Shown here piece by piece: positions 10,256 through 22,981 of a stretch of 64,000 bases of DNA. Positions within the stretch are counted from its first letter, which is position 1; the number at the start of each line of letters is the position of its first letter. Below the pieces are notes generated by a model. That model did not search any database. It saw nothing but the letters and a program-made list of their open reading frames with translations, and was not told the DNA's origin. This stretch comes from Echinometra lucunter. Lineage: Eukaryota > Echinodermata > Echinoidea > Camarodonta > Echinometridae. The position numbers were made by a program, and so were the translations under genes. The DNA is taken from the NCBI GenBank assembly GCA_029962745.1, contig CM057157.1, positions 31,849,234 to 31,913,233 of the forward strand, in the 5' to 3' direction.

Positions 10256-13200
10256 ATAAATCACTTTCAATGTGCTATTTAAAGAGAAAAATTTATCGGC
10301 AAAAATTTTCAAAGGCAGGACTGTATTAACTACAGTGTATAGCAACATAAAACCTCCATGCTTGTTCCTGATGCATAGTTATGAAGTACATGTACATGTA
10401 TGTTTAATACAAGAAGGCTTATGCACCGGTTTATTAAACTTTAGCATAGAACAGTGAACATGTACACTACCATACAAATATTCAACAACAAAAACTTACT
10501 TCGAGCCATATGTGATGGAAACCAGTGAGTCAGTTCTCGATGACCAAAAATGAAGGATTCACGAAAAATGCAAGAAGCAGTCATGTTGTGGTGGTCTTAG
10601 TAGTTGACACTGTGAATGGAATATAAATCCTGAATATTAGCCGTGATATCACCCACTTTTCTCAATTTTGATCAGAGTTCTGTAAGTTTTACAGCTCTAC
10701 ATCTCTACACCCAAATAAACCCAATAAAGTTAACCCTCATCCAGGGTGACCAAATGTCCCATATTTCACAGGACAGTCATTTGATCAATTTGTCCTGTGT
10801 CCTGTACAACCCTCCCCGTACGCCGCTTTGTTCCATGTTTCAAACTTACTATCAATAAATAGAATATTCAGCCATAACTCAGAGTAGATAAATAATATAC
10901 TGCATGCATAAAATGATCATGCACAAGCAGAAATTTTCCATAATTTTTTGCTTTCTCACTCTGCTTGCTCATTGAGTTTTGAAAGTAAAATGTTCATACC
11001 TGGACAACACCACAGCCCCCCTCCCCTTCACTTTTTTAACTTTTCTAGAAGAAATACACAAAGTACATTATATCAAACTGAAACTCATAAGATGGGATGT
11101 TAGACTTAAATCAAGATCTATATGCTCCAATTAATGGCTTGAAATCTTCAGTGCAAATATGAGAACAATAAAAGCAGATGGCTGAGTTTTTATTTAAAAA
11201 AGTTACACCACCCGTAGGCCGAAATGAGCAAAGCAATAGCAAAACTACAGCGCAAGTCTCAAAGTGAATTTTAATGGCACTACATAAAGAAGAATAAAGA
11301 ATTTCACTTTAATACCAGCATGTTATTTAGAATGCTGTTTGAATATCTTGTGTCCTCCTGCCATGAACATGCTCAAAATATTGAATTCTAAAATTCTCGT
11401 CTACTATGATACGCAACTCAACAGCAGCAATGTCATTTTATTTGCAGTCCTCTCGTGCTCTGGGCTCATTCAAGTACAGACAGGGGTGTACAATGCGTAT
11501 TGGCGGTGAAATTGTTATAATTTTTTAAAAAACTAATTTTTCTATTTGAAAATGGGATAAACATAAGGGTTATAGTGTAAAAATACCAGTCTGAAAGTTT
11601 CAAAGTCTAATATCCACAGGAAGTATTTTTAAATATTAGAAATGTGAACAAATGTTTGAAAAATATATAATGGTCGGTTGCACAGATTAGACGTAAGGAG
11701 TGCGCATGCGCGCATGGCTCAACGGACCGTACTGTATGTTTTGGCGTATCATGCGGAGGGTGGCAGATAACGGTATTTTTTAACTCAAGCAAATTCGTCC
11801 TCTTATTTATTGTCTCTGAGACGAACTAAATAAAATCGCGGTTTGCGTCTTATAAACAGTTTTTTATTCCAAATTATGGTTAGTTTCAGGGTTTTTAAGT
11901 AAAAATACAAGTACTCATACATACGTGTATACAAGTAGGTTTCATCTTAGTTTGAGAATTTTTTAAAGCAACTGCTCACAAAGTTAGCCAATGCCTTTAA
12001 CTGAGTACACAGTATGAGTGCTGTTTTAGTGTTCCCAAGGAAACATTTGATTTAATACCAGATGCATCATGCAATGGCCTGCTTCTGTCTCTAAGTGAGG
12101 AGCTGACCCTACCCAAATAAGAGGCTTACGAAAAAGACAGAATTTTCGGTCTAGGTTGTACAGTGCTGTCGTCCGCGAAAGCGCTGTGTATACATGTAAT
12201 TACACCTGTTGGCCAGAACCCCTCAGCCAATTCTCGCATTTCGCAATCATTGCACCCTCATTTGGTTCAGTAGCAACAGTCACTCTAGCACGTTAAAGGG
12301 TAAGTCCACCCTCACATCCTCAAGTGCCCCGGTTCGACTCCCGGCGACAGACGTGTCATTTTTTTTTGTTGCTTGTTTTGTCCTTTCCTATTACCATCTT
12401 CTTCGACTACTTTTAAACATACAATCACAAACAATCCAATAAACTGCGTTATTTGGCCTGTTTTGTCTATTGCAATACAGTGTACAAAACATGTAGTTAA
12501 TGTACAACCCTATTGCAAATCTCATTCGCTAACGTGTAATACATCTTTGGGTCAACTGTTTGTGATACTGCGATATCAAATCGTTCCATTTCTATGATGT
12601 TAGTCTTCTTCCTAGACCTTTACATCTTCTTCAATTCATCAGGTCATTGTGACGTCGTCCAGGCACCATTTTGTAAATATCTTGTCATGGTCATATCTTC
12701 ATAATGAAATGTCATTCTTAGCTCATATTTGGCATGATAATATTCATATTAATCTAAACAATTCCATCTTTTTAAACGCGTGCATACGCATACGGCCACG
12801 CGTCAGTGCGCACTCAAAGAAAAAAAATACTCAGAATCGATTTATATTCATTTTGCACACGTTTCAGGCCATTTTAAGCACTTCAAAAATTTCCATGAGT
12901 AAGTGCCCGTGCACTAGTCCCACATGACATGAAAAGCGCCGTTTTTTAGCTTGATTTAGAATTGAGACTTTTCTTGACAATTTCCATCCATTTAGAATTA
13001 ATTTCAACTTACCATAAGGTCGTACGCGCGCGCCAAATTTCGAATTCTGTGCGCGCGTCAATAGGCAAAATAGTGTGAAAAACATACCTATCTAAAATTC
13101 GCCATAGCTCGTTTAAAAGGGGTGGAGACCCCCAATTTTCTGAAAGCCTTCTGTGAGATGAAGATTTAATTTCATGAAAAAAATTGGGTTGTCAAATGGT

Positions 13201-13290
13201 TGTAACATTGCCAAATTCTTATGACGAATAGTATTGCATAGTAAAACAAGGTTGGTATATGTCCAGTATTGACCATTCAGACGATGTCGC
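10256..13290. other. intergenic, no gene supported
   Basis: About 3 kb with only short open frames. At 10742 a ccagggtgaccaaatgtccc stretch resembles a transposon terminus, but no partner was found. A box-B-like ggttcgactcccggc at 12331 has no matching box A at a proper distance. Nothing else supported. Confidence 0.4.
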
Positions 13291-13301
13291 CAAATCGCAG
13301 T

Positions 13302-14062
13302 CAGATACGTTACCCAATTTTGTGAAGCTTAAAAGAATGCAGTTTAAACAAGGCCCACCTCAAGATTATACACATGTAGCACCTTGATATCTACATTGAA
13401 TCTCTTGTTACAAAACTATACACAGATTCAACTAATAGAAAACCTGTAGGTACGTTAAGCTGATATCAGATACGTTACTTCATCTTTGCTTCATTTAGAA
13501 AAAAATATTCTGTATTACAAAGCAAAGCTCAAGTACTTTTGAGTAATATAAGGTACCGATTAAATTCACACCAGAATTTATGTGAGAACAATACTACTTT
13601 TGTAAAAACTTTTGTAAAAACAAATACAGCACATCAGATATGTTACAATCAGATACGTTACTAATATAAAATGCAATGACGTAGGTTGATATAAGCGCGT
13701 CGCTGTTTTAACCTTTCAACGGCGTACTCTACTTTTTCTAAGTGTGCGGCTTCCTGTCGATTGCCTGGTGTATTTGCATACAGTTTTTCAGAGTAATGGC
13801 ATCCCTGTACGTATGCTAGGGGTTTCAATCACATGTAGGTGAGTACATGCTTTGAATGAATTATGCCTGAATAACAGATAACTTTAATTGAACACATAGC
13901 AAGAACTTTATATACTGGATAGTATACTCAGTGTGATGTATTTACCAATATGCATATAGTACCAGTACTACACCTAATATATTTGTTATAGCTCGCATGT
14001 ACATTTCTTAATTTCACTAACTAAGCACTGTAACGTATCTGATCAGACTGGTAACATATCTG
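13302..14062. repeat. dispersed CAGATACGTTAC motif cluster
   Basis: The 12-mer cagatacgttac occurs at 13302, 13467 and 13650, with a one-base variant cagatatgttac at 13635. Reverse-complement copies are at 14030 (gtaacgtatctg) and 14051 (gtaacatatctg). Six near-identical 12-mers in 760 bp, plus strand at the left and minus strand at the right. Confidence 0.75.
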
Positions 14063-14183
14063 ACAAGATTTTGTTTGTCATTTTACCGGGCATGTTTATG
14101 AAATATATATGCCAATGTATCAAGTAATTGAGAGAGTACTAGAGTGAATCAGTTGTCACACGATGCAGCAAACGAAAAGAGAT

Positions 14184-14223
14184 TGCGACGTTTCGGCTGC
14201 AACTGCTAGCCATCATCAGGCAT
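14184..14223 (-). ncRNA. hammerhead-ribozyme-like core, left arm
   Basis: Reverse complement of the left arm reads ctgatgatggctagcag then ttgcagccgaaacgtc. It has the same CUGAUGA / stem II / GAAA arrangement as in the right arm, in opposite orientation. Same reservation about the cleavage strand. Confidence 0.5.
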
Positions 14224-14431
14224 GTAGAACGAGCGCCGTGCACGCGTCTTTTATAGCGGTCGCGAGCGTTAACCGGACCGGGAGCGCCCCTGTGATTGCT
14301 TGGCGCCGCAACGCTGCTGCTATTGTTCGGAGCACTGGCCGTGCTGCTATTGGCCTCTACGGAGGCCAATGGGACAGCGCCCCCAATGGTCGCGGCGGGG
14401 GGAGCATGGTAGGTAGCCAAGCTTCCGGGGT

Positions 14432-14580
14432 GCAGTCCGGTGCATCGCCTACGACAAGCACTGGTATTCGCGTCGCGTTAAGGAAGCTATACAGATCCGG
14501 CTCCACCCTAACAACATTAACAGAGACAGCAGGATTGACATCCAGGAAGCTTGGCTACCTACCATCCGCCGCCATGCTCC
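14432..14580 (+). pseudogene. C-terminal remnant of a Penelope-like ORF
   Basis: In the frame starting at 14432 the translation includes YDKHWYSRRVKEAIQIRLHP and then NNINRDSRIDIQEAWLPTI. From memory, this resembles the conserved end of the RT/GIY-YIG proteins of Penelope-like elements (KEAI-IRLHP-NINRD-GI-I-EAW-PTI). Only about 50 codons remain and there is no start, RT or endonuclease core. Confidence 0.7.
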
Positions 14581-14760
14581 CCCGCCGCGACCGGTGGGGG
14601 CGCCGTCCCATTAGCCTCCGTAACGGCCAATAGCAGCACGGCCAGTGCTCCGAACAACAGCAGCAGCGTCGCGGCGCCAGCCAATCACAGGGGCGCTCCC
14701 GGTGCGGTTAACGCTCGCAACTGCTATAAAAGACGCGTGCATGGCGCTCGTTCTACATTG

Positions 14761-14797
14761 CCTGATGAAGGCTAGCAGTTGCAGCCGAAACGTCGCA
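14761..14797 (+). ncRNA. hammerhead-ribozyme-like core, right arm
   Basis: Contains cctgatgaaggctagcag followed by ttgcagccgaaacgtc. That is a CUGAUGA box, a stem II (GGCU paired with AGCC) and a GAAA box in the correct order and spacing. The cleavage-site strand (GUH) pairing with the ACGUC after GAAA was not found cleanly upstream (gacgcgt is the nearest), so activity is uncertain. Hammerheads are known from the terminal repeats of Penelope-like elements. Confidence 0.55.
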
Positions 14798-15072
14798 ATC
14801 TCTTTTCGTTTGCTACATCGTGTGACAACTGACTCAGTCTAGTACTCTCTCATCTTGATACCACCATGATCAACATGTTCCGATCTATATCAAGTAATTG
14901 TTGATGATGTAAATTTTATCATCTTCTGGTGACACATTCTCTATCTCTTTACTCCTTTTCCCTTTTTTTCGATTCATTTCTGATCGGAGTAACATTATAA
15001 TTATTGGTCATATTATTGTTTGAAAAATCTATTGTACACATTCCCTGTTTATATATAAATGTTTCCTTTATT

Positions 15073-16465
15073 CAAGGCTCCACGCAAACTTTTTTCTTGG
15101 TGGCCCAAAAACAAAAACATAAGAAATTTAATAATTATTATAAAACATTGTTAGAATGATTAAAACCCATTGTTTTACCCTCCTATGCCCTGAAATGATC
15201 ATATTCAGTGATAAAGTTACAGATTATTGTATGATTCTTCCTTTCAATGACCCTTCAATGTAGGGCTGTTTTGAAAGCCCATTTTTGGTATTCGTTTAAA
15301 CGGTCGGTTTTTTTTTGATGATTAATGGACTACTCGGTACTTTCATTTGGCCAGTCGGCCGACCACTCCAGCTGTTCATGGCCTGCCACCATTCAGTCCC
15401 GCGCCGGAGCTGCACCTATGTATGCTGCAGCACTAGAGTGAGGTCAGTCCCATACCCATATAGCAGCATGTGCAATATCCCTAACAGTAATGTCCGATTT
15501 TCATAGAGAAACTTGGCAATAAAGCAGCTTTGAAAAGAACTGTATTGCTTGTCCAGTTCATTAAAATTCAAATCATAGCCTCCTACCTATTTTTGTGAGG
15601 ACCGAATAAAAAATCCTGGTCAAATAAAGCCAAATAGATTGGCATTTGCTTGATATTTCATCAATAATTGGTGAAATCATATAATATCCTTTCGTCTTCG
15701 TTCATTGCCATGTTCCAAAAATATTTTGTCACACTGACTGTGATAGCGTATCTTTGATTATGTTAGTGAGCTCACTTGCTTACGGTGCATATCGATGTGG
15801 TGATTAAGTTGCTCTCTCACACACACATTAGGGCTTACAGCTTCCGAATACTATTGAAACACTTGTTTTCGCTGCGCGAGACATTGGAGTTTGGTGATCA
15901 AAAAAGATATTCTCATGTGAATTTAAGGCATCTAAATGACATAATCACACCTTAAAACTTTGAAATGGAGAGAAGCATTCTTGATTTCATTAATGATTAA
16001 GCATTTTTGATGGATCATTCTGCAGTTCAAGCTATGTTTCCGAGTAGTCGATAGAAATTCTATTATTCGTGTAGTGACATTTTCAGACATTTAATCGTGT
16101 ACTAGACTCGAAACAGGCCTAGTGTGGTGCACGGAAAATGCACACTGCGGCAGACCGAGGCCTGCCATAAGACTAATCTAACTTTCGTTTGAGGTCGGCT
16201 AGCTCACCGCAACTAGATCCAGGTACAATTAGAGTGATGTTGTGCTAACCCAAATTGCGTCGTCACTGATGAACCGCGAACAAACCGACTTGCAATTCGA
16301 ATCGCGGAAGGAGCTAAAATGTGTACAACTAACACACACGCAAATCGCATTAACTTAAAATTTTCTGGTTGCCCGATTTGGGCTACTAAACTTATCACTT
16401 TTTGAAAAATGGTGGCCCTGGAGCCAATTTTGGTGGCCCCGGGCCACCGCGAATATCGAGCCTTG
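15073..16465. mobile_element. possible hAT-like element, 1.4 kb
   Basis: Short inverted termini CAAGGCTC and GAGCCTTG, each followed inwards by a GGTGGCCC-type block. Flanked by ctttatt on both sides (seven matching bases). No transposase frame. Termini are short, so the call is tentative. Confidence 0.5.
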
Positions 16466-18519
16466 CTTTATTTCTGTCTTTTAAGGAAAAAGGGGAAAAC
16501 AAGAGCTGAAATTCAAGGGAAAACAGAGAGAGAAAAAAAAAGAAAAGCGACCCCGCATATCTTGATAGAGAGAGACGGCGACAATGTCATTATCGCGTCC
16601 CCGTTGCTGATCAAAATACCAAAACGTAGGAAGCTAAACGGCGTAAAAACAGACTTTACACAAAGAAGTACAGAACAAAGAAGAAAAACTTGACAATGGG
16701 TCACCCAGCAGAATTCTGTCTTCAAGATCAGATGTACTCCCAAGCGCATGCTGTTGTGACGCGTGTGAGCGAATTGTTGATGTGACGGAGTTTCAGCCCT
16801 GTCATTTGAGCTTTGAGTTTATGCATTCCTCATTTTTTGGTGTGTGTGTTTGAGTGAATATACCCGTGGTTGTTAATTTTTTACGGATATCTATATGGAT
16901 TTACTTAGTTTGATTGATTTTATTTGACCTTAGCCTCTCCTATCTTAGTAGTTTAGTACTCCCGAGCGCATGCTTTTGTGACGCGTGTGAGCGAATTGTT
17001 GACGTGACGGAGTGATCAACTTCGTGCCTCTCCTTCTCCTTCGATTTATTTTGATAAAATGAACTTGAAGTTGAGTTTGGTTAGAATATAATTGTCCGAT
17101 CACGCCGATGCTAATATTTCTTTGTGTGTGTGTGTGCATGAGTGTGGGTGTGTGTATGTTTTTACACTAAATTGAATGTGCCAAGTGGCAAGTACTAATT
17201 CTTTCTTTTCTTCTTTCCTTTTTTCCTTCTTTCTGAAAGACATTTGCCAAAAGTTGCCCTCTTGGTCCCGATGTAAAAAATATAAATATCCATGTAATTG
17301 TAAAGGAAGGACATTAATACATTTACTAACAGTAACACTGAAAACAAACACAAATTACTAACATTTTCCCCCTAAATCTATTTTAAGAGAGGGTTTGAAA
17401 AGTAAATTCCCACCGGTGTTGTTGCATGAAGCTCCCTTGATCATTGTTTACATTTTCGAAGAGACGGGAAGAGAGCTGGGTGCAGGTGTCCTTCAGTCAT
17501 GAACTGGACTACATTCCTGGCCTGGTCACTAGGCAACGTCAACGAGTCGTCTAGTATTTTACCAGACCTTGGTAAAACTATATTTATTTTATTATATTCT
17601 TTCCCATGAAATGACCTCATCACAGATCAAAAATTCAATAATTAAAATTTCTTTATATGTGAGACCATTATAATCCACTTTGCTTCATTCAATCTGGTAA
17701 TCAAAGAGCTATTTCCAAGATTATTCCAAAATCATGACTGAATGACGAAACTACAGTATGCGGTGCTAGTGCAAGGATACGATGATGACTCATCAAGAAT
17801 GCTGGCCTTTCCCATGCTAGGCCTAGGTATCGCGATAGCAGAGGTCTTTAGCTTTCACGTATGTAACCATTTTGGGACAGGGTGAATGATAAATCTGAAA
17901 CAAAATCACAGACTTATAAAACATCCAGCGAGGCCATTTTCAGATAAACAACAAATAAATCAAATTCTGCATACAAGCAAAAGGGATAATCATGCATTTT
18001 ATGAGTTGACTGACTAGATCCGTTACTTTTTTGTTGTTAATTTTTAGTTCCCCCCTAACACAGAGTAGACTAACCCCCAAAATCACACTACGTCGACATG
18101 ACTGACTATTGGGGAAATTCCATTTCTCAATAGGGGTGCATAATTCGGAATAACAAACAAACAAACAAAATGAGATATTTCTAAATGTAATAAAGAAATT
18201 TTAGTACCATACAATTTCCACACCACAGAAGATAACATTTTCCAAATAGTTACTTTAATTTAGTATTTAGTTTCAAATGAATGAAGGAAATCACACTCAT
18301 TTAGTTTGGGAACAGTCCTGTAAAATTGCATGTCCCCGTGGGTCAGTATCGTGTCCCTAGACAAGTTTGTGAATGAGATTGGGCTGGCTTGTTGCCAAAA
18401 AAAGTTGCCGTCTCGAAGAGTGGCCCTCCTAATCCATTTTTAGAAAATCACCGTCGCAAATGGGTTAAGGAAGCTATTCATGGTTTTATTCTGATAATTC
18501 ACGAATAGCTTAGAGGTCT
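16466..18519. other. intergenic with a local direct duplication
   Basis: A block of about 55 bp (gcgcatgctgttgtgacgcg...gagcgaattgttga) at 16743 is repeated at 16965, 222 bp downstream. A (TG)n run lies at 17121-17158. Open frames here are short and unrecognised. Confidence 0.5.
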
Positions 18520-18556
18520 GGGGTGGTATTCTGAGACTGTTTTAATTCTGTTTTAA

Positions 18557-20324
18557 GGACGTTCCACAGTTAAAATGAAATCCATGTCATTTTCTCCAAA
18601 TTTTGCATAGAGTTACTTTGGTACCTATGTAGGTCAAAAATGCAAAAAATAATATAGGTTCATGTGCTTAAATCCAAAATACGGCCGATTCAATTTTATG
18701 GTCCCAAACATTCAAAACCCATGTCATATTCGTCCTTCTCTCTAGAATTGTAGAGGAAAGTATACTGAAGAGATTAAAGCATTAAAAAAGTGGGGTCCAT
18801 GTGCTTGTTTTTGAACTCTCGTCGCCCTAATAGTTGCGAATCGGCTTGAAAACCACAAAACGCGCCAAAAACATGCAAAAGGCTGAGAATCTATACTAAA
18901 AACGAAAGTTGGTCAAATGACTAAATAGATTAATCATTCACTATGTCTTATTGACTAAGAAATAATTAGTCATTTGTTTTTAAACTGAATAATATTAATT
19001 AATCAGTAAAATTATGTCTTATTTGAATAATCCTGGAAATAATTAGAATTGCCTGAGAAAGAATTGGTCCGTAAATAGTCCTACACTGAAATCAGTTAGT
19101 CTTAAATTAGTCTTCCATTAGTCTTTAGACAATGATGACATGACGTGGTGCTGAGGGAAGCTGTCAGTCATGGGAACTAATTTCACACGTGCATATTCAA
19201 ATTTTATATATACTTTTTAAAACAATGGCTGTTCTTGACACCCTCAATGCTTGTCATAGGCTTGACTGACATAGCAACGAATAGTGTTGATTCCAAATTA
19301 TTTTTGTAGTTAATAGACATGTTTTCTAACATATTCAAATTTTGTGCATACCATTCAATCACTGGTTGTTGTTGATAACCGGAAGCTTGCCAAAGGCTTT
19401 CAAGACAGAGCACCAAGATTAGTAATGTTACCCAAGTAGGCAAGTACTACAGTGTTTGTTCATTACTAACAGGTTTAAGGAATATCTCCTTAGTCTATAG
19501 TGCAGACGTCCGGTCAAGGTTTTCCTGAGATTATATAAACACTTTTCATTGGACTTCTCAATTAAACACAGGAATAATGCCTGCAGAAGTAGGTAAAAAT
19601 ATCCCATCAGGTATGCAGTATTCAGTTTTCTGAGAGTAGGAACTCCAAAAGAGGGAGGTTTTCCCACTAAAGAAAGCACACGAATTGCGAATCGCGAGCA
19701 ATATTCGCCGATTCACATTATACCCAGTTGTTGGGTGTCCGGACAGGTTGTGTATCCGGACAGTCGATTTTAAACAGCCATTTGAAAAAGTTTACAAGCA
19801 AAATCTCTTAGATGTTTTAGCACAAATGTTAGACAATATTATAGAGAACAAATATTGATGATGATTAGCACTATAGCGCCTTAGTTTTTGTTTAATCCAA
19901 AGACAAAAAAGAAGGCTCCATTTTTGTTCCATGTCCGGACACCCAACCCCCCATCCTACATTTCATTACACAATGCTATTGCTATTTGAACATAATCACT
20001 GTGACCACCTAATTTGCCATTAGGCAACCTAACCAACTGTATTGGTTGCCTGGTTGGTACCAAGGAAAAAAGTGAAGTGAGAGCCCTGTGAATCTTTACT
20101 AAAGCTTTGGTAATTGTTTACCATATACATGTATCGTGACGAATGTAAATCTGGTCAATTTTGTAAACCCAAACCAGCGAGAGCTAGCTGCTGCGCTCCA
20201 GGCCGGCCAGCTCGGCAGGCTCGGTGCTGCATCTGCGCTGTGATGCACTGTGAACAATCAGCTGTGCGCGTGACGTTTTAACCTGCACGGTAGGGATGCG
20301 CAGAAACATAACTGTGGAACGTCC
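18557..20324. mobile_element. piggyBac-type element nested in the previous element
   Basis: A 1768-bp insertion with inverted termini GGACGTTCCACAGTTA and TAACTGTGGAACGTCC (16/16), flanked by TTAA on both sides (18553-18556, 20325-20328). TTAA specificity is the piggyBac signature. No long transposase frame is present; two short minus-strand frames (about 80 codons) are not recognisable. The right part (20160-20300) is GC-rich. A small MITE sits inside it. Confidence 0.85.
19731..19946. mobile_element. small MITE with TTGGGTGTCCGGACA ends
   Basis: Perfect 15-bp inverted termini ttgggtgtccggaca and tgtccggacacccaa enclose 216 bp. A second copy of the tccggaca word occurs just inside the left end. 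It lies within the piggyBac-type element, giving three nested layers. No target duplication read with confidence. Confidence 0.72.
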
Positions 20325-21479
20325 TTAAGTCTGTTTTAGCAAATCGGTATTCTGAACACCATTTTATCTCTGTTTTAACTTTTGTTTTAACTTTTGTTTT
20401 ATCTTTCTAGCAGCGCATTTTAATTTGTATGCTTGGCGCAAAATATATTGAAATTAACATGGTATTCTGAAGACCGTTTTATCTTCTGTTTTAACTTTTT
20501 CCACTGGACAATTCATGCTCATGAGATAAAACAGGGTGGGAAGTGTTTTAACTTTGTATGTGGTTTGTCATGGCGGCAATTTTTCTCGCTCATTATGTTT
20601 TTGGTTGCAATGAGGGGGATAACGAGATCCAGTAAACCTTTCCGATAACAACATTTCGAGAGAATTTTTGCCTTGCATGGAGAAATTTGGCAATTGCCCG
20701 TGATAATATCAGAGATGATTTGCACAACTAATTCTGTCACATCATTGCATCAGTTAATTCAAGCAAGAAATTTAAAACTAAGCGCAAATTAATGCGCTCA
20801 TTTACAACGCTAATATAAGTTTATGCATTTCACACACCCCTTCCCCAGGGGGCGATCTTATTGGCTGAGTCATCTTAGAACCATCTCTTACGACTTTCCC
20901 TATTGGATGATATTTTTGTGGTGGGTGTGGCTTTGATGACTTACACACCGTTAAAAAAGTTCCCAGAATACCGTTTAAAGACTGTTTTAGTGGTGTTGTA
21001 AGTCGGTGACTTAAAACAGAAGTTACAACAGAAGAACTTATAACACAGTTAAAACGGTGTTCAGAACACCACCCCTGCCTATTTGCCCCTGTGTAGACCC
21101 ATGTAAGCAAAGAAATATTATGCCTCCAAGTCACACTTTCTCATGCCCGGATAGCCCTCCAAATTACCTTCCAAGTTCGCCAATGGACCAGTAGATCTAA
21201 CTGTGATATTCGAACCTAACATTTATTTTTCTTAGTGATTTCGCCGCTAGATTAATTTCCATTTCAATAGCGCGACCTTCGACATTGTGAGTTCACCTAC
21301 ACCTGCTGGTCTCAGCCACAGGCGCTAGGCAAAGAGCGGTATGCAGCGTTGCACTCTCGCACGTATCGACGAATGCAGAGTATCAACAAAGCCATAACGT
21401 ACGTGCAAGGCAAAATTATTAATCAGTTGGTGAAATCATTCACAAAATTGTTATAAACGACGGTCATATGATAGAATTT

Positions 21480-21720
21480 TCATTTGAAATGTTCTTAAAA
21501 ACAAAAAGTGGTTGTTTTTTCGCTCACTCACTTCGATCGCTCTCAAAATAAAGAATTAGATGTGTGTGGGGGCCAGCTCGGGTGAGTAAGGGTGTGTATT
21601 GTATACTTAATTGCGAGATCACGCAAGAAATTTTGGCAAAAAAAGTCGATCATCCCCCCCCCCCCAACTCCTCAAAACGGACTAACGCCTGTAAAATAGG
21701 CCTACTTGGGTGAGAATCAC
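21480..21720. mobile_element. decayed fragment of the CAGTGGCGGCACCA hAT family
   Basis: Shares with the element at 2178-2839 the order ttcgctcnctcacttcg, a GTGTGTG stretch, a C homopolymer (21655-21665), then cctcaaaacggactaacgcc. The termini are missing. Confidence 0.5.
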
Positions 21721-22029
21721 CAGCTAGCATGGATAATTACAACTTGACAATCCTAACAAAAGAAGTGAAGAGAGGAGAGGAAGAAAAAGAAGAAGGCACA
21801 AAGGGAGAGAAAGAGAGACGAGAAGTTATTGATACCCCCCCCCCCCCCACCAACACGCTTTGTCAGGCTCACCAAGGTGGTGATTTTCTTCCTAAAAACA
21901 TATTAATCCCCCATGGCATGGTGCGCCATGTAGGCCACAGCCTGGGCCACAGATCGTGGTCAGATCAACTTTTAAACATTGGAGTTGGCGTCAATTTGTG
22001 CAGTTAGGTTTTAATTTAGGCAGTGTATA

Positions 22030-22528
22030 CAGCCACACGCATGTGTCTTTACCTTACGGCCACACGCATGTGGCTGTATCCACAGCATTGACACTAGGAT
22101 ACAGCCACACTTGTCTGAATTCCCACTTATACTCTGTGCCGCGGCGCTATCGCTGGTGCATTACACAAGCGATGTGTACATTCATGCAAAACCCCAAAAC
22201 CTGGATCGTCATGAAGGTTTTATCTCTTGAAATTCAATGACATACACATATTTCAACTTCACTATTGTCACCTGCTTGCCGATCAGGTGAGAATGAAGTG
22301 AAAATATTGTTTGTACAATGAGTGAAATCGAGAGATAAAACCTTCGTGATGATCAAAGTTTTGCAAGTTGCAACACATACCGCTATACCGTCACATGAAC
22401 ACATATCGCTTATGCAGTGCGTACGATACGATAGCTTTTGCAGCACAGAGTTCAAGAGGGAATTAAGACGAGTGTGGCTGTATCCTCATGTCGATGCTGT
22501 GGATACAACAACACGCGTGAAAAAACGG
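22030..22528. repeat. degenerate foldback with CAGCCACACGCATGTGGCTG ends
   Basis: Left half carries ggatacagccacact, gtctgaattccca and gtcatgaaggttttatctct. The right half has the reverse complements, agagataaaaccttcgtgat, aagagggaattaagacga and gtgtggctgtatcc. Loop near 22270-22310. The same acagccacacgcgtgtgg palindrome occurs at 33496. Confidence 0.65.
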
Positions 22529-22981
22529 GACACTGCACAAGCAGCACAGATCAGCGCCGGCGATCACAATCACAATTTGCCCCATAATCTCAAACCGCGG
22601 AAACCCGAAAAATTAAAGATTACTGTGACTGAGGTGAAGTGATATGTTTCCGAGTAACTGATCGTCTGTGGAATTTTTAACATTCATGCAGTAGAGATTT
22701 TATCGGGCGTGCATAAGAGAAATTGAAACTTGAAATGTATACGTTCCAATCGACTTTAATGTCAAAATTAAGAATATGCTCGACGAAGTCACAACATTTA
22801 TTCAATAGGAATTAGATCTACACAATGAAAGTCGGGACTTATCGTTCTTACATTTAGTTTAGTTGATTATTAGTTCATTCAGGGCGCTCGATATTTCAAA
22901 ATATTGAAATCTGGACGACTGGCCAGACCCCAAGAAAAAATGTTAGTATGGAACCCTGTTTAAACTTTTAGATCTAGACTA

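Larger units (their letters stand above)
14131..14887 (+). mobile_element. Penelope-like element remnant with inverted flanks
   Basis: A 5'-truncated copy with long inverted arms (about 14131-14427 and 14546-14851), a short coding remnant in the middle and a 36-bp tail. It is flanked by a 13-bp duplication tatcaagtaattg (14118-14130 and 14888-14900). Penelope-like elements characteristically carry flanking repeats (pLTRs), hammerhead ribozyme motifs and a C-terminal GIY-YIG endonuclease, which fits the content here. GC-rich compared with its surroundings, suggesting a fairly young insertion. Confidence 0.75.
18520..21075. mobile_element. inverted-repeat element interrupted by a piggyBac-type insertion
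   Basis: The left end GGGGTGGTATTCTGA and the right end TCAGAACACCACCCC are inverted matches (one mismatch). Both ends continue into ctgttttaa-type repeats (gttttaactttt near 20370-20500, taaaacggtgttcagaac at the right). The left terminal block stops at TTAA (18553) and resumes after the second TTAA (20325) with gtctgttttagc, so 18557-20324 is a later insertion. No target duplication was recognised for the outer element. Confidence 0.65.

Noticed and set aside
10742..10800. ccagggtgaccaaatgtccc as a transposon terminus
   Set aside because: No inverted partner found within several kilobases.
12320..12350. Box-B-like ggttcgactcccggc as a tRNA or SINE
   Set aside because: No box A at a suitable distance and no SINE core after it.
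14163..14633. 156-codon open frame across the Penelope-like remnant
   Set aside because: GC-rich inverted arms are open in several frames. The recognisable coding remnant lies in a different frame.
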